From Arabidopsis thaliana (lineage: Eukaryota > Streptophyta > Magnoliopsida > Brassicales > Brassicaceae): 64,000 nt of DNA. Positions 36,482 to 47,017 of the stretch are shown here, in pieces. The translations under genes and the position numbers were made by a program. Positions within the stretch are counted from its first letter, which is position 1, and every line of letters starts with the position of its first letter. Where the stretch lies: assembly GCF_000001735.4 (NCBI RefSeq), contig NC_003074.8:2666101-2730100 (forward strand). The letters run 5' to 3'. The notes under the pieces are model-generated. The model was not told where the DNA came from. It searched no databases and saw nothing but the letters and a program-made list of their open reading frames with translations.

Positions 36482-37068
36482 TGAGTAGTGGTATCTTGAG
36501 CTTTTTGACTTTGATTGTATGAAGTAACTAGTAAGAGAGAGCATTGAGTTTAAGTTTCAAATATGGACATGTTCTTATGCTATCAACGACGAAAGAGTCG
36601 AAATGTTCAAAGTCAAGGTCTTTTTGGGCTATATGTGTGGAGGAGATGACTCTCATGATTTCACGTAATTGCATAATTAATACTTGACAATATCTTCGAC
36701 CAAAAGAAAACAAAATAGTGGACAAAATGATGAAGACCGCTATGATTTAGCCTAAACATGAGTCTTATTGGTCATAAATTTTGTTAGCCCATTATGGAAA
36801 GTGAAAACTAATGGGCTTGGCCCATATTAGCGTCCATATATTTTTAGCAGTTAATTATGTCAAATTAAACTTACTTTTGGAATAAAAAAATCAAAAATCA
36901 AAATTCAGATCTTTCCTCTTCATATCTCCCTCCTCTCTCCAGATTCCAGAATATCACGTACTTACTTGGTGGTATCAGAAATCTACGATTTTTCTGGTGA
37001 GGGTTTTGAGGTGTGGAGCTAGGGCTTTTGCTGCTAGATAGTTGATTTTTCAATTTTCCGCAGCAGAA
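36482..37068. promoter_or_regulatory. Divergent promoter region (LecRK-VI.1 / SPC24)
   Basis: The 587-bp gap between two divergent start codons. It contains a perfect inverted site-II element at 36811-36825 (listed separately) plus AGCCCATT at 36786-36793. A pyrimidine-rich stretch near 36911-36940 may mark the SPC24 transcription start. Confidence 0.45.
36811..36825. promoter_or_regulatory. Palindromic site-II (TGGGC/GCCCA) element
   Basis: ATGGGC-TTG-GCCCAT is a perfect 6+6 inverted repeat with a 3-nt spacer, about 250 bp upstream of the SPC24 start codon. TGGGCY motifs bind TCP factors and are frequent in promoters of genes expressed in dividing cells, which suits a kinetochore gene. The function is inferred. 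Confidence 0.5.
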
Positions 37069-38065
37069 ATGGGAAATGCGTCGGAGAATTTCGATATTGA
37101 AGATCTCATGTCTTATGGAGACGATTTGATCAACTTATTGAATGTTAAGAATGGTTTTGATATTATATCTCAAAGTTCTGAGCAGTTCAAAGCTCTCAAT
37201 TTTGCTTGCCATGAGGATTTCAATCAGATACAAGGCTCTATTGAAGGTCAGTTTTGTTTTTCCGATTTGGTTCTCTAGATAATTTACTAGATAAATAATG
37301 TGGCTTTAGCTGGATTGAGCGAGGAATTTTTTTGGTTTGGACGCAGATTGTAAGACGAAACTCTATGCTTGTAAGAAGAAAACTGAGGAAGCATATTCAG
37401 ATATTGCGGCTGAAGATGAAATTGAACGTCTTCAGAAAGAGCTTGACGAAGAGATGGAACGGGAGTTCAAGCTAAAAGACGAGCTTAGATAAGTATTGTT
37501 TGTTTTTGAGTGAAAATATCCTAGTTGTTGATTCAGTGACATGAAAAAATTAATCTTTTGGTTTTTTAATTGTCAATACACTAGTCGCTGATGAACTCAA
37601 GGACCTGAATGCTCAATTGTCATCGATAGATGAACATAAGCAATCTACAAAGAGAAAAGTGAGGGACGACTTGAGAGCTGAGTAAGATCCACAAACCTCA
37701 CTACTGCAGTTGCTTGTTATGAATGCTCGTTACATTTGTTTTCTCATTGTTCCCTCTTTTTATCTACAGGAAAAAGCTATCAATGTATGCTTCTGTCACG
37801 AACGTTATACCGGACATTGATGATCCATCAAAGATCTCAGGCTGTATCCTGTTCTTTCATCATCACTCTATTCTATCAACGTTTTCTTAATCATATATAT
37901 TGTTCACTTTTTATCCTTAGGTGTTTTGAATCCTTGATTTTGAAAATCATATTAGATATGGTAGATCGTGAAAAGAGGCTAATTGAGAAGTTTCAATTCG
38001 AGACAAATAAGATGACGGCATACGAGACATGTAACAGTATCTGGAGCATCATAAACAAACAATAA
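37069..38065 (+). CDS. MUN: SPC24-type kinetochore protein (NDC80 complex)
   Basis: Five exons: 37069..37246, 37347..37488, 37580..37681, 37770..37843, 37956..38065, giving 201 aa. Residues about 60-135 are a highly charged coiled coil (EIERLQKELDEEMEREFKLKD, ELKDLNAQLSSIDEHKQ). A small globular C terminus follows (MYASVTNVIPDIDDPSKISGYMVD). This layout matches SPC24 of the NDC80 complex, which joins spindle microtubules to centromeres; the Arabidopsis protein is MERISTEM UNSTRUCTURED (At3g08880). Intron 2 (37489-37579) has no usable GT-AG solution. The in-frame junction needs ATAAGT at the 5' end and AC at the 3' end, giving ...DELR/LVADELK.... If the nearby GT were used, the exon would read AGA TAA and stop. 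Confidence 0.85.
37489..37579 (+). other. Predicted AT-AC intron in SPC24
   Basis: A 91-nt intron beginning ATAAGTATTG and ending CAATAC. Removing it joins AG to A CTA GTC, keeping the coiled-coil frame. The 5' end resembles the U2-type AT-AC class (ATAAGT...AC), not the U12 class (ATATCC). I see no U12 branch-point motif (TTCCTTAAC) before the 3' end. Confidence 0.6.
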
Positions 38066-39385
38066 ACATACTTGGCACCACTTCATTTGTATGATATATG
38101 TGTGAGCAGTCTTGGTTTTAGCTTAGCAACCAAAAACCTCTTTATCTACCATCAGTTCCGTTGATGTAAACACTTTCTACTTTACTTAACTTTGGATTTT
38201 TGTTATATGATTTTGAATTTTCTTCTCCTGTAACATCATCATCAATCTAAGATTTTTCCCCCTGCAAGTTTCCGTGTTCATGTTGCAGCTGCTCCTGCCG
38301 TTTTCCTGATCGTTTTTTGCTGTGCAGATTGATGCACAAGTTCAGATTTAGGTTGTACAAATTCTAAAGGAACAGAAGTGCAGTTTTTTAGTTTCTATGC
38401 TTTCATTATATTCTTAAACGCCTTTCATAAGGATTTAATGATTTTGAATCCAAATCTTGGTGGCCTAGCAAACTTTGGGATTATTACCTAGCTTCTCTTC
38501 TGAACTGTGGAACCTGCTTAGTGTCTCCACTGAACCATTGAACTTGTTAGGGTTTGCCATTTTTCTGTCTTATATTGGGGTAGATTTTACAGGCCAGAGA
38601 ACTCGATCCAATTTAGCGAGAGTGTACACAGTACACACTATGAAGTTATAATTTTGTTGTCCCTGTCTCTTGAAAACAGTCACAGTCTCACAGAGATACA
38701 AATCCTCATAGCCAGAGTCTTTGGATTATTGATGAATATTGTCACCGCCTGCCTCACGAAGATGGTCAGTTCCCCTTTTCAAATTTCATGCAAGTTTGGT
38801 AACTGTTTTTCCGGAAGTATTTAGAGAAATGATCAACAGATGGTATTTATGAAGTCTTTACAGGAATTTCATGTCGGATCTTCACTGGTACATGAGGCTT
38901 AGTAGTTTGTAGTTTATGAACCTTCTATAATAGATCAGTCACAAAGAAAGAGAATCTTTACGAAAAGATCATGAACTTTTCATAGCTTCTGTGCTTAGGA
39001 ATTGTCAATCTTGTAGAAACAAAGTAACATGTCATTACATTTTAGGTAAGAATCGAAGTACATGTCATCAGATAGTATCTGTGACTTGTCTCTATAATAT
39101 TGGCTTTAATAGTGATCTCGTACGTGTATCTCAGTTTCAGATATGATCTTCACATCTTCGAATCTCTGAGGAAGCAAAGACCACATACGATTCTAGCACC
39201 TTAATGGACTCTTAACAAAACGGGTACCTTCTGCAACTTCTGGTTTCACTAATGGCTTATTGGCTTTAGATAGATTTGGGTTCTTAGTTCTTCTTTAGGG
39301 ACCACATTGGAAAATTAGATATCTATTGATTAAGAGGGAAGGAACAGTGAGAAACAAAAATCATTGTGGAAACTGTGAAACAAGA
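38066..39385. other. Gene-free spacer after SPC24
   Basis: The first part is probably SPC24 3' UTR. A near-palindrome GTGTAC-ACA-GTACAC (about 38621-38635) carries two GTAC cores. I searched both strands for the missing C-terminal half of the ferritin relic that starts at 39386 and recognised nothing convincing. No other gene is visible. Confidence 0.45.
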
Positions 39386-40161
39386 TTATGAAACCTGATA
39401 CTCCATGAACTTCTCTGTGTGCTCTCTTTCGTCGTTGCTTGATTCTTTGACATATCTGCAATTATAAAGGCAATTAGGATTAGTGAGAAGATATATAACT
39501 TTCTGTTTCTTAGAATGATTATGAAATTTTAACGATAAATACTTGGCTAAACCCTTAAGAGTTATGTCTTCTCTGTCGAAATACGCATACATGGCATGGT
39601 ACACGTACGAGACATTGTCTCAACCACTGCACAACCAACCTGTTACAAAATAGAAGGTGAATTAGGTAGGTGGCAATATTTGGAGGTAACATTAACAAAA
39701 TACCAATGGTGTGACTTAGTGCCATCGAATTAGTGAAACATGAGTATTTTTTAGTTACAAAATACAAAAATCTTACTAACTTCAACTATCTTTTTCTTTG
39801 CTAACTATGATAACTTGTATGTAGAAGTGTTGTTTTTTATTTTGTCTTGATAGCTAATAAGTTGGATGATGCTTACTTGATTTGCTCGTTAACAGCTGCC
39901 TCACAAGCTTGTGCGTATCTTTGGTGAGCGACGGAGACAAGAGCGGTGATTGGTAGGGCTAGATAAGCTCTCTTTACCTCCTCGAACGGCTCGAATATGA
40001 CTCCGCTCATCGAGCCAGCTGTTTCTGCTGCCACCACCAGTGATCTCCTTGCCAGTTTCCTCTGTTGTGGGAATCTCAGTGAACCAGCAGGAGAAGTGGT
40101 GCCATGATGGGTTTAGTGGTAAATGAAGAAATTCCCTTGAAGCTATGTCTTTGATCAGCAT
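39386..40161 (-). pseudogene. Truncated ferritin pseudogene
   Basis: Three exon remnants in ferritin order. Exon 1: ATG at 40161 (MLIKDIAS, like a plant ferritin transit peptide), then in another frame RKLARRSLVVAAE and the plant ferritin extension and first helix (GVIFEPFEEVKRAYLALP, YAQACEAAVNEQI), with an intact GT donor at 39876-39875. Exon 2 (about 39565-39626): [24 protein letters not shown]. Exon 3 (about 39400-39462): [20 protein letters not shown]. Breaks: a frameshift in the transit-peptide region, an in-frame TGA at 39620-39622 at the start of exon 2, and no exons after EYQ, so the second half of the four-helix bundle is missing. Introns are retained, so this is a duplicated rather than a processed copy. 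Live Arabidopsis ferritins are plastid or mitochondrial iron stores; this copy cannot make one. Confidence 0.85.
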
Positions 40162-40600
40162 GCGATGTGGATGATGAACTGATGAAGAAGAAAGGGTTTT
40201 GTAATATAGGAGGGAATCGAGTGTAGTGGCCGTTGGATTAGACCCACGTGTTGGGGTCTAGATAGAACCACATTTACGGGCGTGTGGTAGCCTCATGGCC
40301 ATCCAATGGGATGGCGTCAACGAGGAGATTCCGTCCACGTCAGATAAAAGCTTATCCTATTTTCACTGTCAGTAATAAACTTTGTCTGATTCTCTTCTAT
40401 TGGCCCTATATACACTTTAATACAAAGTTAAATTGTTTGTTCTACAATCCACATCGTTCTTTCAAATTGGTACGTGTCAAAAATCTATTGGCTCTTATAG
40501 TGTTAATACAAAGTAACGAAATTAAATGAATCGGTGATAGAACCAAAAAAAAAACACCTCCGATCTCGGCGAGAGAAAGAGAAACGATCTGTGAGAGAGA
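40162..40600. promoter_or_regulatory. Divergent upstream region (ferritin relic / DUF538 gene)
   Basis: Contains a TATA-like TATATTAC on the minus strand near 40202-40209, a G-box CACGTG at 40245-40250, the ferritin IDRS-like element (40284-40297) and CCACGTCA (bZIP-type) at 40335-40342. The ACGT-core motifs could serve the DUF538 gene, whose relatives respond to stress. This is an inference from motifs. Confidence 0.45.
40284..40297 (-). promoter_or_regulatory. IDRS-like iron-response element remnant
   Basis: On the minus strand this reads CATGAGGCTACCAC. The iron-dependent regulatory sequence known from the AtFER1 promoter is CACGAGGCCGCCAC, so 11 of 14 positions match. It lies about 120-135 bp upstream of the pseudogene's ATG, in the right orientation and position for a ferritin promoter. 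Confidence 0.55.
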
Positions 40601-41675
40601 ATGGATCAGATCTTGAACAAGGTAGGCTCGTACTGGTTAGGTAAGAAGGCGAACAAGCAGCTCGATTCCGTCGGTGACGATATCAACGTACGAATCTCTC
40701 TCTACTCTTTCACTACTACTTGCGGAATCAGATGCTTCAGTTTTTGTTTTGAGTTTCTGTTATCGATCCGATGCTTTTGAGAAATTTGATTCATCCTTTT
40801 TAGTGTGTCGTAATCGATCTAGGGTTCTTTTGATCTTAGAGTCTGGTAAATGGTGGTGTAGCTCGTTGATTCTTCACTTAGTAGCGCAATTGCGCTTTAT
40901 TTCTGCAATTTTCTAACAAATCTGTCATATGTTCATTGGATTGTATAAGAGTTTCCTGCAATTCTTCAGTTTTGAAATCGTTTGTGATGATATTAGACGA
41001 ATTTTGGCGTAGAAGGAACAAGATCTTAAGAGTAGATAATTTTTTGAGACTGTTTTGTGCTACTAGTGTTCCTGTGGGTTTCTTCAAAACATGATTTAGC
41101 TCAATGATGCAATGTTGTGATCTTCTATAATCTGTAAACATTCTTTGTTCCAGTCTTTGTCTTCGAGCATCGAAGGAGGAACAAAATGGTTGGTGAACAA
41201 AATCAAAGGTTGGTTATTTTTGTACTCATTCTTGCTGTTTCATTCGACAGTTAAGGAGCCGCATCTTTCCTCAACAAATTGTTGGTTTCTAATCTCGTTA
41301 TCAGGAAAAATGCAGAAGCCATTGCCCGAGTTACTAAAGGAGTTTGGTTTGCCTGTGGGGATCTTTCCACGTGATGCAACCAACTACGAGTTCAATGAAC
41401 AGACGAGGAAGTTAACTGTCTTTATTCCATCAATCTGCGAAGTTGGTTACAAAGATACATCAGTCTTGAGATTCACCACTACAGTTACCGGATTTCTCGA
41501 GAAGGGAAAGCTAGCTGATGTTGAAGGGATGAAGACAAAAGTAATGATATGGGTTAAAGTCACAAGTATCTCTGCTGATTCTTCAAAGGTACATTTCACG
41601 GCAGGGATGAAGAAAAGCAGAAGCCGAGATGCTTATGAGGTTTTAAGAGATGGCGTTGAGATTGATAAATTCTAG
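40601..41675 (+). CDS. DUF538 family protein
   Basis: Three exons: 40601..40687, 41154..41208, 41305..41675, in frame with GT-AG borders, giving 170 aa. The N terminus (MDQILNKVGSYWLGKKANKQ) is followed by a DUF538 domain (LPELLKEFGLPVGIFPRDATNYEFNE, TRKLTVFIP, FLEKGKLADVEGMKTKVMIWVKV). No signal peptide is evident, unlike many secreted family members. DUF538 folds resemble bactericidal/permeability-increasing (BPI) proteins and the family is stress-responsive; the molecular role is not settled. I place it as At3g08890. Confidence 0.88.
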
Positions 41676-42246
41676 CTCTGTTTTGCTGGTAATTCTCAAT
41701 TCTTTTATCCTCTTTCTCCAATCTCTATCTTTAAAGTTTCAACTTTCTTCAAAATTGTTTTGTATATGCTGATTTTCAATTATGTTGAAGTTCATGAATT
41801 TGATAAACTGAAGAAGATGGTAACTCAGTACACCAAACAATGTTCTTATGTCTTTTGGTATTACTTACTGAGTCACTGTTTAAGCATATGACCAGAGCTA
41901 GTCGTAATGTACATTGTACAATGAGGGCTTGTTTATGATAAGAAAGCCTTAAACTTTGAGAACTGTGTAAATTTACTCTCAAATTAAGGAAAATAGGAAT
42001 GATAGATATTTCATAGATAAAGAGTTTAGAAACCTTAAAGAAAACAAAATGCATAGAGCACATTACACCTTCTCTTTTTGTGACAAACTGACAATGCACT
42101 GAGAACACAAATACTGATGACAAGAAATTAAAGACAGAAGCAAATCAAATTATGATTAAGAAAAACAGAGAGGGTTGCACATGTGACTCAAACCCTTTTC
42201 TCCTAGTAAACAATACCATTTGCCTTATTCAGTGACCTTCTCTTTA
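41676..42246. other. Convergent 3' region between DUF538 and RGP3
   Basis: AT-rich 3' UTR sequence of two convergent genes. The minus-strand open frame at 41776-42123 has no recognisable domain and is probably chance. Confidence 0.5.
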
Positions 42247-43614
42247 CTAATTTTTGCCTTTTGGTGCCTCAGCCTCAGTTCCCTCCGCGGAGTTAAGCTC
42301 CTCCCAAGCTTCGATCCAGGTGACCATTCCAGTTGCAAGTGTGATGAAGTAAGGATCAACCTTCCCAAGTTTCTCTCTCACGAGCTTGGCCAGCTCGAGG
42401 TAGCATTGCTGCACCGAAGTGCACTCTTTAGGAAGAGTCACGGATTGAAAGAACGGAATCGCCTCTTCCTGCCAAAATATTCCGTTGTATTCCTTTTTCA
42501 GGTTCACGAATGGGTTGCTGGCTTTGCTGTGCCATATGTAAGGCAAACCCGTCTTCACTCCCCATCCCATGTGGTCACATATCACCTATATTATTGGACA
42601 AATGTAACGGTATTACAGTATAACCAATGCACAAAAGCAAGATAAGAATTGAATTTACCTTGACACACCAACCAGCCCACATGTCGTCATAGCGTCCAAT
42701 TGGCTGTCCATCACCCATAAGCCCAAAGTACATAGCCGGACCAATCAGCTCACGGTCAAAAGCAAGGTTCATACCACACATAGGAAAAAGAGTTCCTTTG
42801 GGAATGGTCATGACTGCATCAACATACCTGCATATAACCAAGAACTAACCAATAAGCATTGTTTCATCGTTTAAGTTTTTACAGAAGGGATGCAAAACAA
42901 AATTGGTAGCCTCAGTGGAAGATCAAATTTCCTGGAATTTTTCTCAAGAGGTTTCACAAGCTGAGTGGGAGCATCATAGTCAGGAATGTTGAGCCAGAGG
43001 CCATGAGAGACCGCGGTTATGGCACCTTCGCGCATACTGAAAGGGTATCCACGAACAAAGTCTGCCCCATCTCTGTATGGATCATAAAGTGTGTTAAAGA
43101 AATGCGGAGTTGATGGAGATAAGAGGTTCTTGATATGCTGCTCAAGCGCATTGATCTCTTTCCCTGTTGGATCCTTTGCAACCTACATTGCACATATATT
43201 GTCAACTTTGAAGAAGACTTTGGTTTGACCAAACAGAGTCTAAGAACTTTTTCACTTAAGCATAACATGAAATAGAGCACTTACAAAGCAATCATCATCA
43301 ATGGTGTAGATGTACTTCTTTTTGGAGACCATGTAACCGAAGCAACGACAAGCAGAGTCCTTGAAGGAAATGCAAGAGGCCTTGGGACCCAAGATTCGAT
43401 TGATGTCGTTCCTGTTGTAGAGCTCGTAGTCAAACCCTACTGGAATGTTGATGACTTTCGAAGGATCACCATCTTGAACAATGATCAAATGATACTGCTC
43501 AAAGAAAGGTCGCCACATCTCAAGGAAGTCGAGGTTTCGAATCGTAGGTATCACAATGTCTAGCTCATCTTTCAACATTGGCGTGGGTTTCACGGAAGAA
43601 TACAATTGCGCCAT
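42247..43614 (-). CDS. RGP3: Reversibly glycosylated polypeptide (UDP-arabinopyranose mutase family)
   Basis: Four exons: complement 43285..43614, 42932..43182, 42659..42827, 42247..42585, giving 362 aa from the ATG at 43614 ([10 protein letters not shown]). GT75-family features are present: [18 protein letters not shown] at the N terminus, the DXD-type triplet at D106-D108 (TIDDDCF), [26 protein letters not shown] and MWAGWCVKV. RGPs interconvert UDP-arabinopyranose and UDP-arabinofuranose at the Golgi or cytosol for cell-wall arabinan. I recognise RGP3 (At3g08900). Intron 2 (42828-42931) is odd: frame continuity (KNSR/YVDAVM) needs the exon to end at AG before GAAATT, so the donor is GA instead of GT. 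No alternative GT gives an open frame. Confidence 0.9.
42828..42931 (-). other. Predicted GA-AG intron in RGP3
   Basis: Read on the minus strand, this 104-nt intron starts GAAATTTG after TTCCAG and ends ATATGCAG. The other two RGP3 introns have GT donors (GTAAGT, GTAAAT). A normal GTAAATTT would need just one more T, so either a rare GA donor or a single-base loss explains it. Confidence 0.6.
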
Positions 43615-44301
43615 TTGAAACGACAAGGAAGAAAGAGTAGTTTATGATTAAGCAAAGACAAAGAGAGATGTACGATAACAAGGATGACTTCTTGGTATTT
43701 ATAGAGATGAGATTGAGATAATCATTTTCACTCTTAACGGAAGAAAAAAGGTATATTCATGCCAAAACATGTTTCTTCTTTTCATGTTTTCAACACAACC
43801 CAAATTCACGACTCTCACCCGCTCTACCTCTCTAAACCCAAATCACGTGACCGTCGTCTGTTTGTAGAAGATTTGTTAGAACAAAACATGAAAAGTTTTA
43901 TTAATATGTTTTTTTTATCAAAATAATTTTAGGAATTGTTTTAGTTGAACTGAAATAGAAAAGAATGCAGGAGCTGGTGCCATAGTGGCATAGTGCCACA
44001 TACATTTTTTTCCTTGTATGTATTTAGAAAATTTGAAAGCTCTAAACAAACTAAAGAAGCAAAGAATCTTTATTTAGTTTTTTATTTTTCCCCCAATCTA
44101 ATAACAAATTTAAAAGAACGAAAAAAAAAAAAATGCTAAAATGTAAAACCCCAAACCCAAACCAAAAGCTCTGAAGGACGTTGAGAAATCTCAATGCGAC
44201 ATCGTTCAAGAACCTCACAATCTCCCAAACAAAGACCCACACTACCACATACCTAGTCATAACCGAAAATCAAACGTAGCAGTAAGATAGAAAGAGACAG
44301 A
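43615..44301. other. RGP3 promoter and DnaJ 3' flank
   Basis: The first roughly 250 bp likely carry the RGP3 5' UTR and promoter, including a TATA-like TATTTATAGAG on the plus strand at about 43696-43706. The rest is AT-rich with an A tract at 44121-44133. No other gene is visible. Confidence 0.45.
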
Positions 44302-45711
44302 CTAGGAAGACGAAAACATTCGTTTGATTCCAGATTTCTGCTCTGTTGTTAGCCTCGATGGGAACTTAACAGTGAACTTGATTCTCAAGTTCCCTTTCTT
44401 TGATGGGTCTTTAGGGATTGGCATGCCTTCACCTTTCACCACCTCTTCATAAGAAGGGCTGATCACGTTGTTAATTGGAACCGTTACTGATCTTCCATCC
44501 AGAGTCGAGACCTGAGCAGTGTATCCCGTGAGGGCTTCCACAAGAGGGATCTTCTGTGTCATCACAAGGTCATTCCCGTCTCGCTTGAACACCGCATGTG
44601 GCTTCTCATCAACTATGAATACAAGATCTGATGGTATGATTCCTCGCTGCTCGTTTCCTTTCTCCGGGAAGGTAATCTTCGTCCCTTTCTTCCACCCTGG
44701 CTTGATTTCTATCGTCAAGATCTCCTCAACTGTTGTGGGTCTCCTGCATTGCAACAAAGAATACACTTTCAACTTGCATTACCGATAACAACAACATCAT
44801 AGCTACAAAAAAAACAACTCTAATGAGTCCAACATAATCTATCCAATGGCTAATGACTAATTTCTAGCACTACATCTTTCATGTATTTATCCAGCTCCAA
44901 AGCTCCTTAAGGTAAAAATTCCTAAGCAAATCAATGTTTTGGAACTAAATCCATAAGAAGGTGATTCTTAAACTCAATTCATGACAATGTAGCTGAAAAA
45001 AAACTGACCCGCTTGAATCGAGGACGTCCCGAGAGATCTTCATCTTCTTACTGACTCCTTTGTAGAGATCTTCCAAACTACAAGGAAGTTGTCTCTCAAT
45101 AGGGGCAGCTTTCCTCGGTGGAACAACATTTGACGAGAAAACGTCTTCCGCGAACCGGAACCCATTAGAGGGACCTGCACCACGTGAGTCACCAAATGGT
45201 CTTGTGAAGCCAAAGAACTCCGAGAAGATATCATCTGCGCTTCTACCGTTGAACCGGAACGAAGCCCCTCCATCCGAAAACCCGCCGCCTGCTCCGGGAG
45301 GCGGAGCCTGGCTTGTTAGACCTTCTTCTCCATATTGATCATAGATGGCTCTCTTTTGAGGATCACTCAAAACCTTACAAAATCCAACAGCATAAGGAAT
45401 CTATCAAACACAATTCTACAAGCAAATCAAGATTACTTAATTGCCAGAGAAGTAACCATAGTGAATTGACAAACTACACAATTGCTCAAATTCAAGCAAA
45501 AGATGGGAATCTCTCTGAAAAGAGAAAACGCATTTTGTTAATTTACATCGTAAGCTTCGGAGATCTGCTTGAATTTGGCTTCGGCGTCTTTTTTGTTGTT
45601 AGGGTTCTTGTCTGGATGCCACTTCATGGCGAGTTTGCGATAAGCTTTCTTCAAGTCGTCGTCTTTCGCATTCCGATCCACCTGAAGAACCTTGTAATAA
45701 TCGACCCCCAT
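44302..45711 (-). CDS. Type II (class B) DnaJ/Hsp40 co-chaperone
   Basis: Three exons, ATG at 45711 ([20 protein letters not shown]), stop at 44302. The upstream in-frame Met at 45765 would add an acidic stretch before the J domain and is less likely. The J domain holds the HPD motif at H32-D34 (WHPDKNP). A Gly/Phe-rich linker follows ([21 protein letters not shown]). There is no Cys-rich zinc domain, so it is class B (DNAJB1/Sis1-like). The C-terminal substrate-binding domains are clear ([52 protein letters not shown]). It delivers clients to Hsp70 and stimulates its ATPase. I place it as At3g08910. Confidence 0.92.
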
Positions 45712-46173
45712 TGCTATACCTCCTCCTTCTTCTTCTTCCTCTTTGATTCGCTCTTCGAATTTCACTCGATCTTCTTCAATGGGAAAAACTCTAGCGGATC
45801 ATTCCGTACCGGTTCGAAATATTTATCGAGATACAAGAAATACCCGACCGGTTCTTTTATTTGGTCTTTACCGGTTCTGTTTTTGGTTCGGCAAACCTAG
45901 CTCAAAAGTCAAACCTTATCAGAATTAAGAATCACGGTGTCGTTTCAAAGAGAGGAAATTTACACTTAGTAGCCCTATATATTTATTATTTAACATTTGA
46001 CCCCACTAGTATATGTTTGTTACTTTACTTTAAGCGAGGGTGATAGTCAAATTATGAAATATCTGAGGGCCTAAAATGGAAATAAGTAAGAAGTTTTGGG
46101 GTGTTCTTAAAATGAAAAATCTGAAGAACAATATCATTGGTTAAATTCCTCTGAAAATCCAAAAGAATTAAAG
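45712..46173. promoter_or_regulatory. Divergent promoter region (DnaJ / rhodanese) with ACCGGTTC repeats
   Basis: The 462-bp gap between divergent ATGs has three exact copies of ACCGGTTC (45808-45815, 45847-45854, 45870-45877), each containing the palindrome ACCGGT. They sit close to the DnaJ start, in its 5' UTR or core promoter. I do not know a factor for them. Confidence 0.45.
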
Positions 46174-47017
46174 ATGACAGTTCTTCTTCCTCAGCTAAAC
46201 CATATCCACAAGCTACCAGTAGTACTAAACCGACGCCTCCGACAATCATACAGATTACCAGTGATCTCCGCCGTTTCCGGTAAAGAGCTGATACTTTCCG
46301 GCAAGGTACGGGCGGTGGAGCCCAAAGAAGCCAATGCGGTTGTGGCGTCGGAGGGATATATACTGTTAGACGTGAGGCCGGCTTGGGAAAGAGAAAAGGC
46401 ACGCGTGAAAGGTTCCTTACACGTGCCACTGTTCGTGGAAGATCCAGACAATGGGCCGATCACGTTGCTGAAGAAATGGATTCATTTGGGATATATTGGG
46501 CTTTGGACGGGCCAGAGATTCACCATGATCAATGACGAATTCGCCCTCCGTGTTGTGGAGGCTGTCCCGGACAAAGAGAGTAAAGTGCTCGTCGTGTGCG
46601 GTGAAGGACTCAGGTACCAGCTTTATATGTTGCATTTTGGTTAATCATTGCCAGTTTTAGTCCAGATTTTAGAGAAACTTATCAAACTAAATAAACTATT
46701 AATCAATCGATTTGATCATAGAATCTTTTGGTTTGGATAGTATAAATTAAACTGAACTCTTTGGTTCGGTTTGGTTGTTATAAATGGTGTTGCTTTTCAA
46801 TCTCATTCTCAGGTCGTTGGCGGCTGTATCAAAGCTCCACGGAGAAGGGTACAAAAGCTTAGGGTGGTTAACCGGAGGGTTTAACCGAGTATCCGAGGGA
46901 GATTTTCCAGAGATCGAAGGGACCGAAGAGCTTCGGTTCGCCACGATAGGAGGTGTATCATTTTATTTACTCAAACTACTTGTACTGTTACCGTCTTTTG
47001 GCCAGAAGAGTCGTTAA
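46174..47017 (+). CDS. STR10: Chloroplast-type rhodanese-domain protein with C-terminal membrane anchor
   Basis: Two exons, 46174..46613 and 46813..47017 (GT-AG, AG/G split Arg), giving 214 aa. The N terminus (MTVLLPQLNHIHKLPVVLNR) is basic and looks like a transit peptide. The rhodanese fold includes ILLDVRPAWEREKARVKGS and the active-site loop VVCGEGLRS with Cys142, so sulfur transfer is possible, unlike the many inactive plant rhodaneses. The C terminus (FYLLKLLVLLPSF) looks like a short membrane anchor. The physiological substrate is unknown. I recognise At3g08920. Confidence 0.87.

Noticed and set aside
39181..39260. Possible fourth ferritin exon (AACCAGAAGTTGCAGAAGG on the minus strand)
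   Set aside because: Only a handful of bases resemble the expected NQRGGRV segment, with no acceptor in place and a stop soon after.
41776..42123. 115-codon minus-strand frame between DUF538 and RGP3
   Set aside because: No domain, composition like the AT-rich spacer; sits in convergent 3' UTR space.
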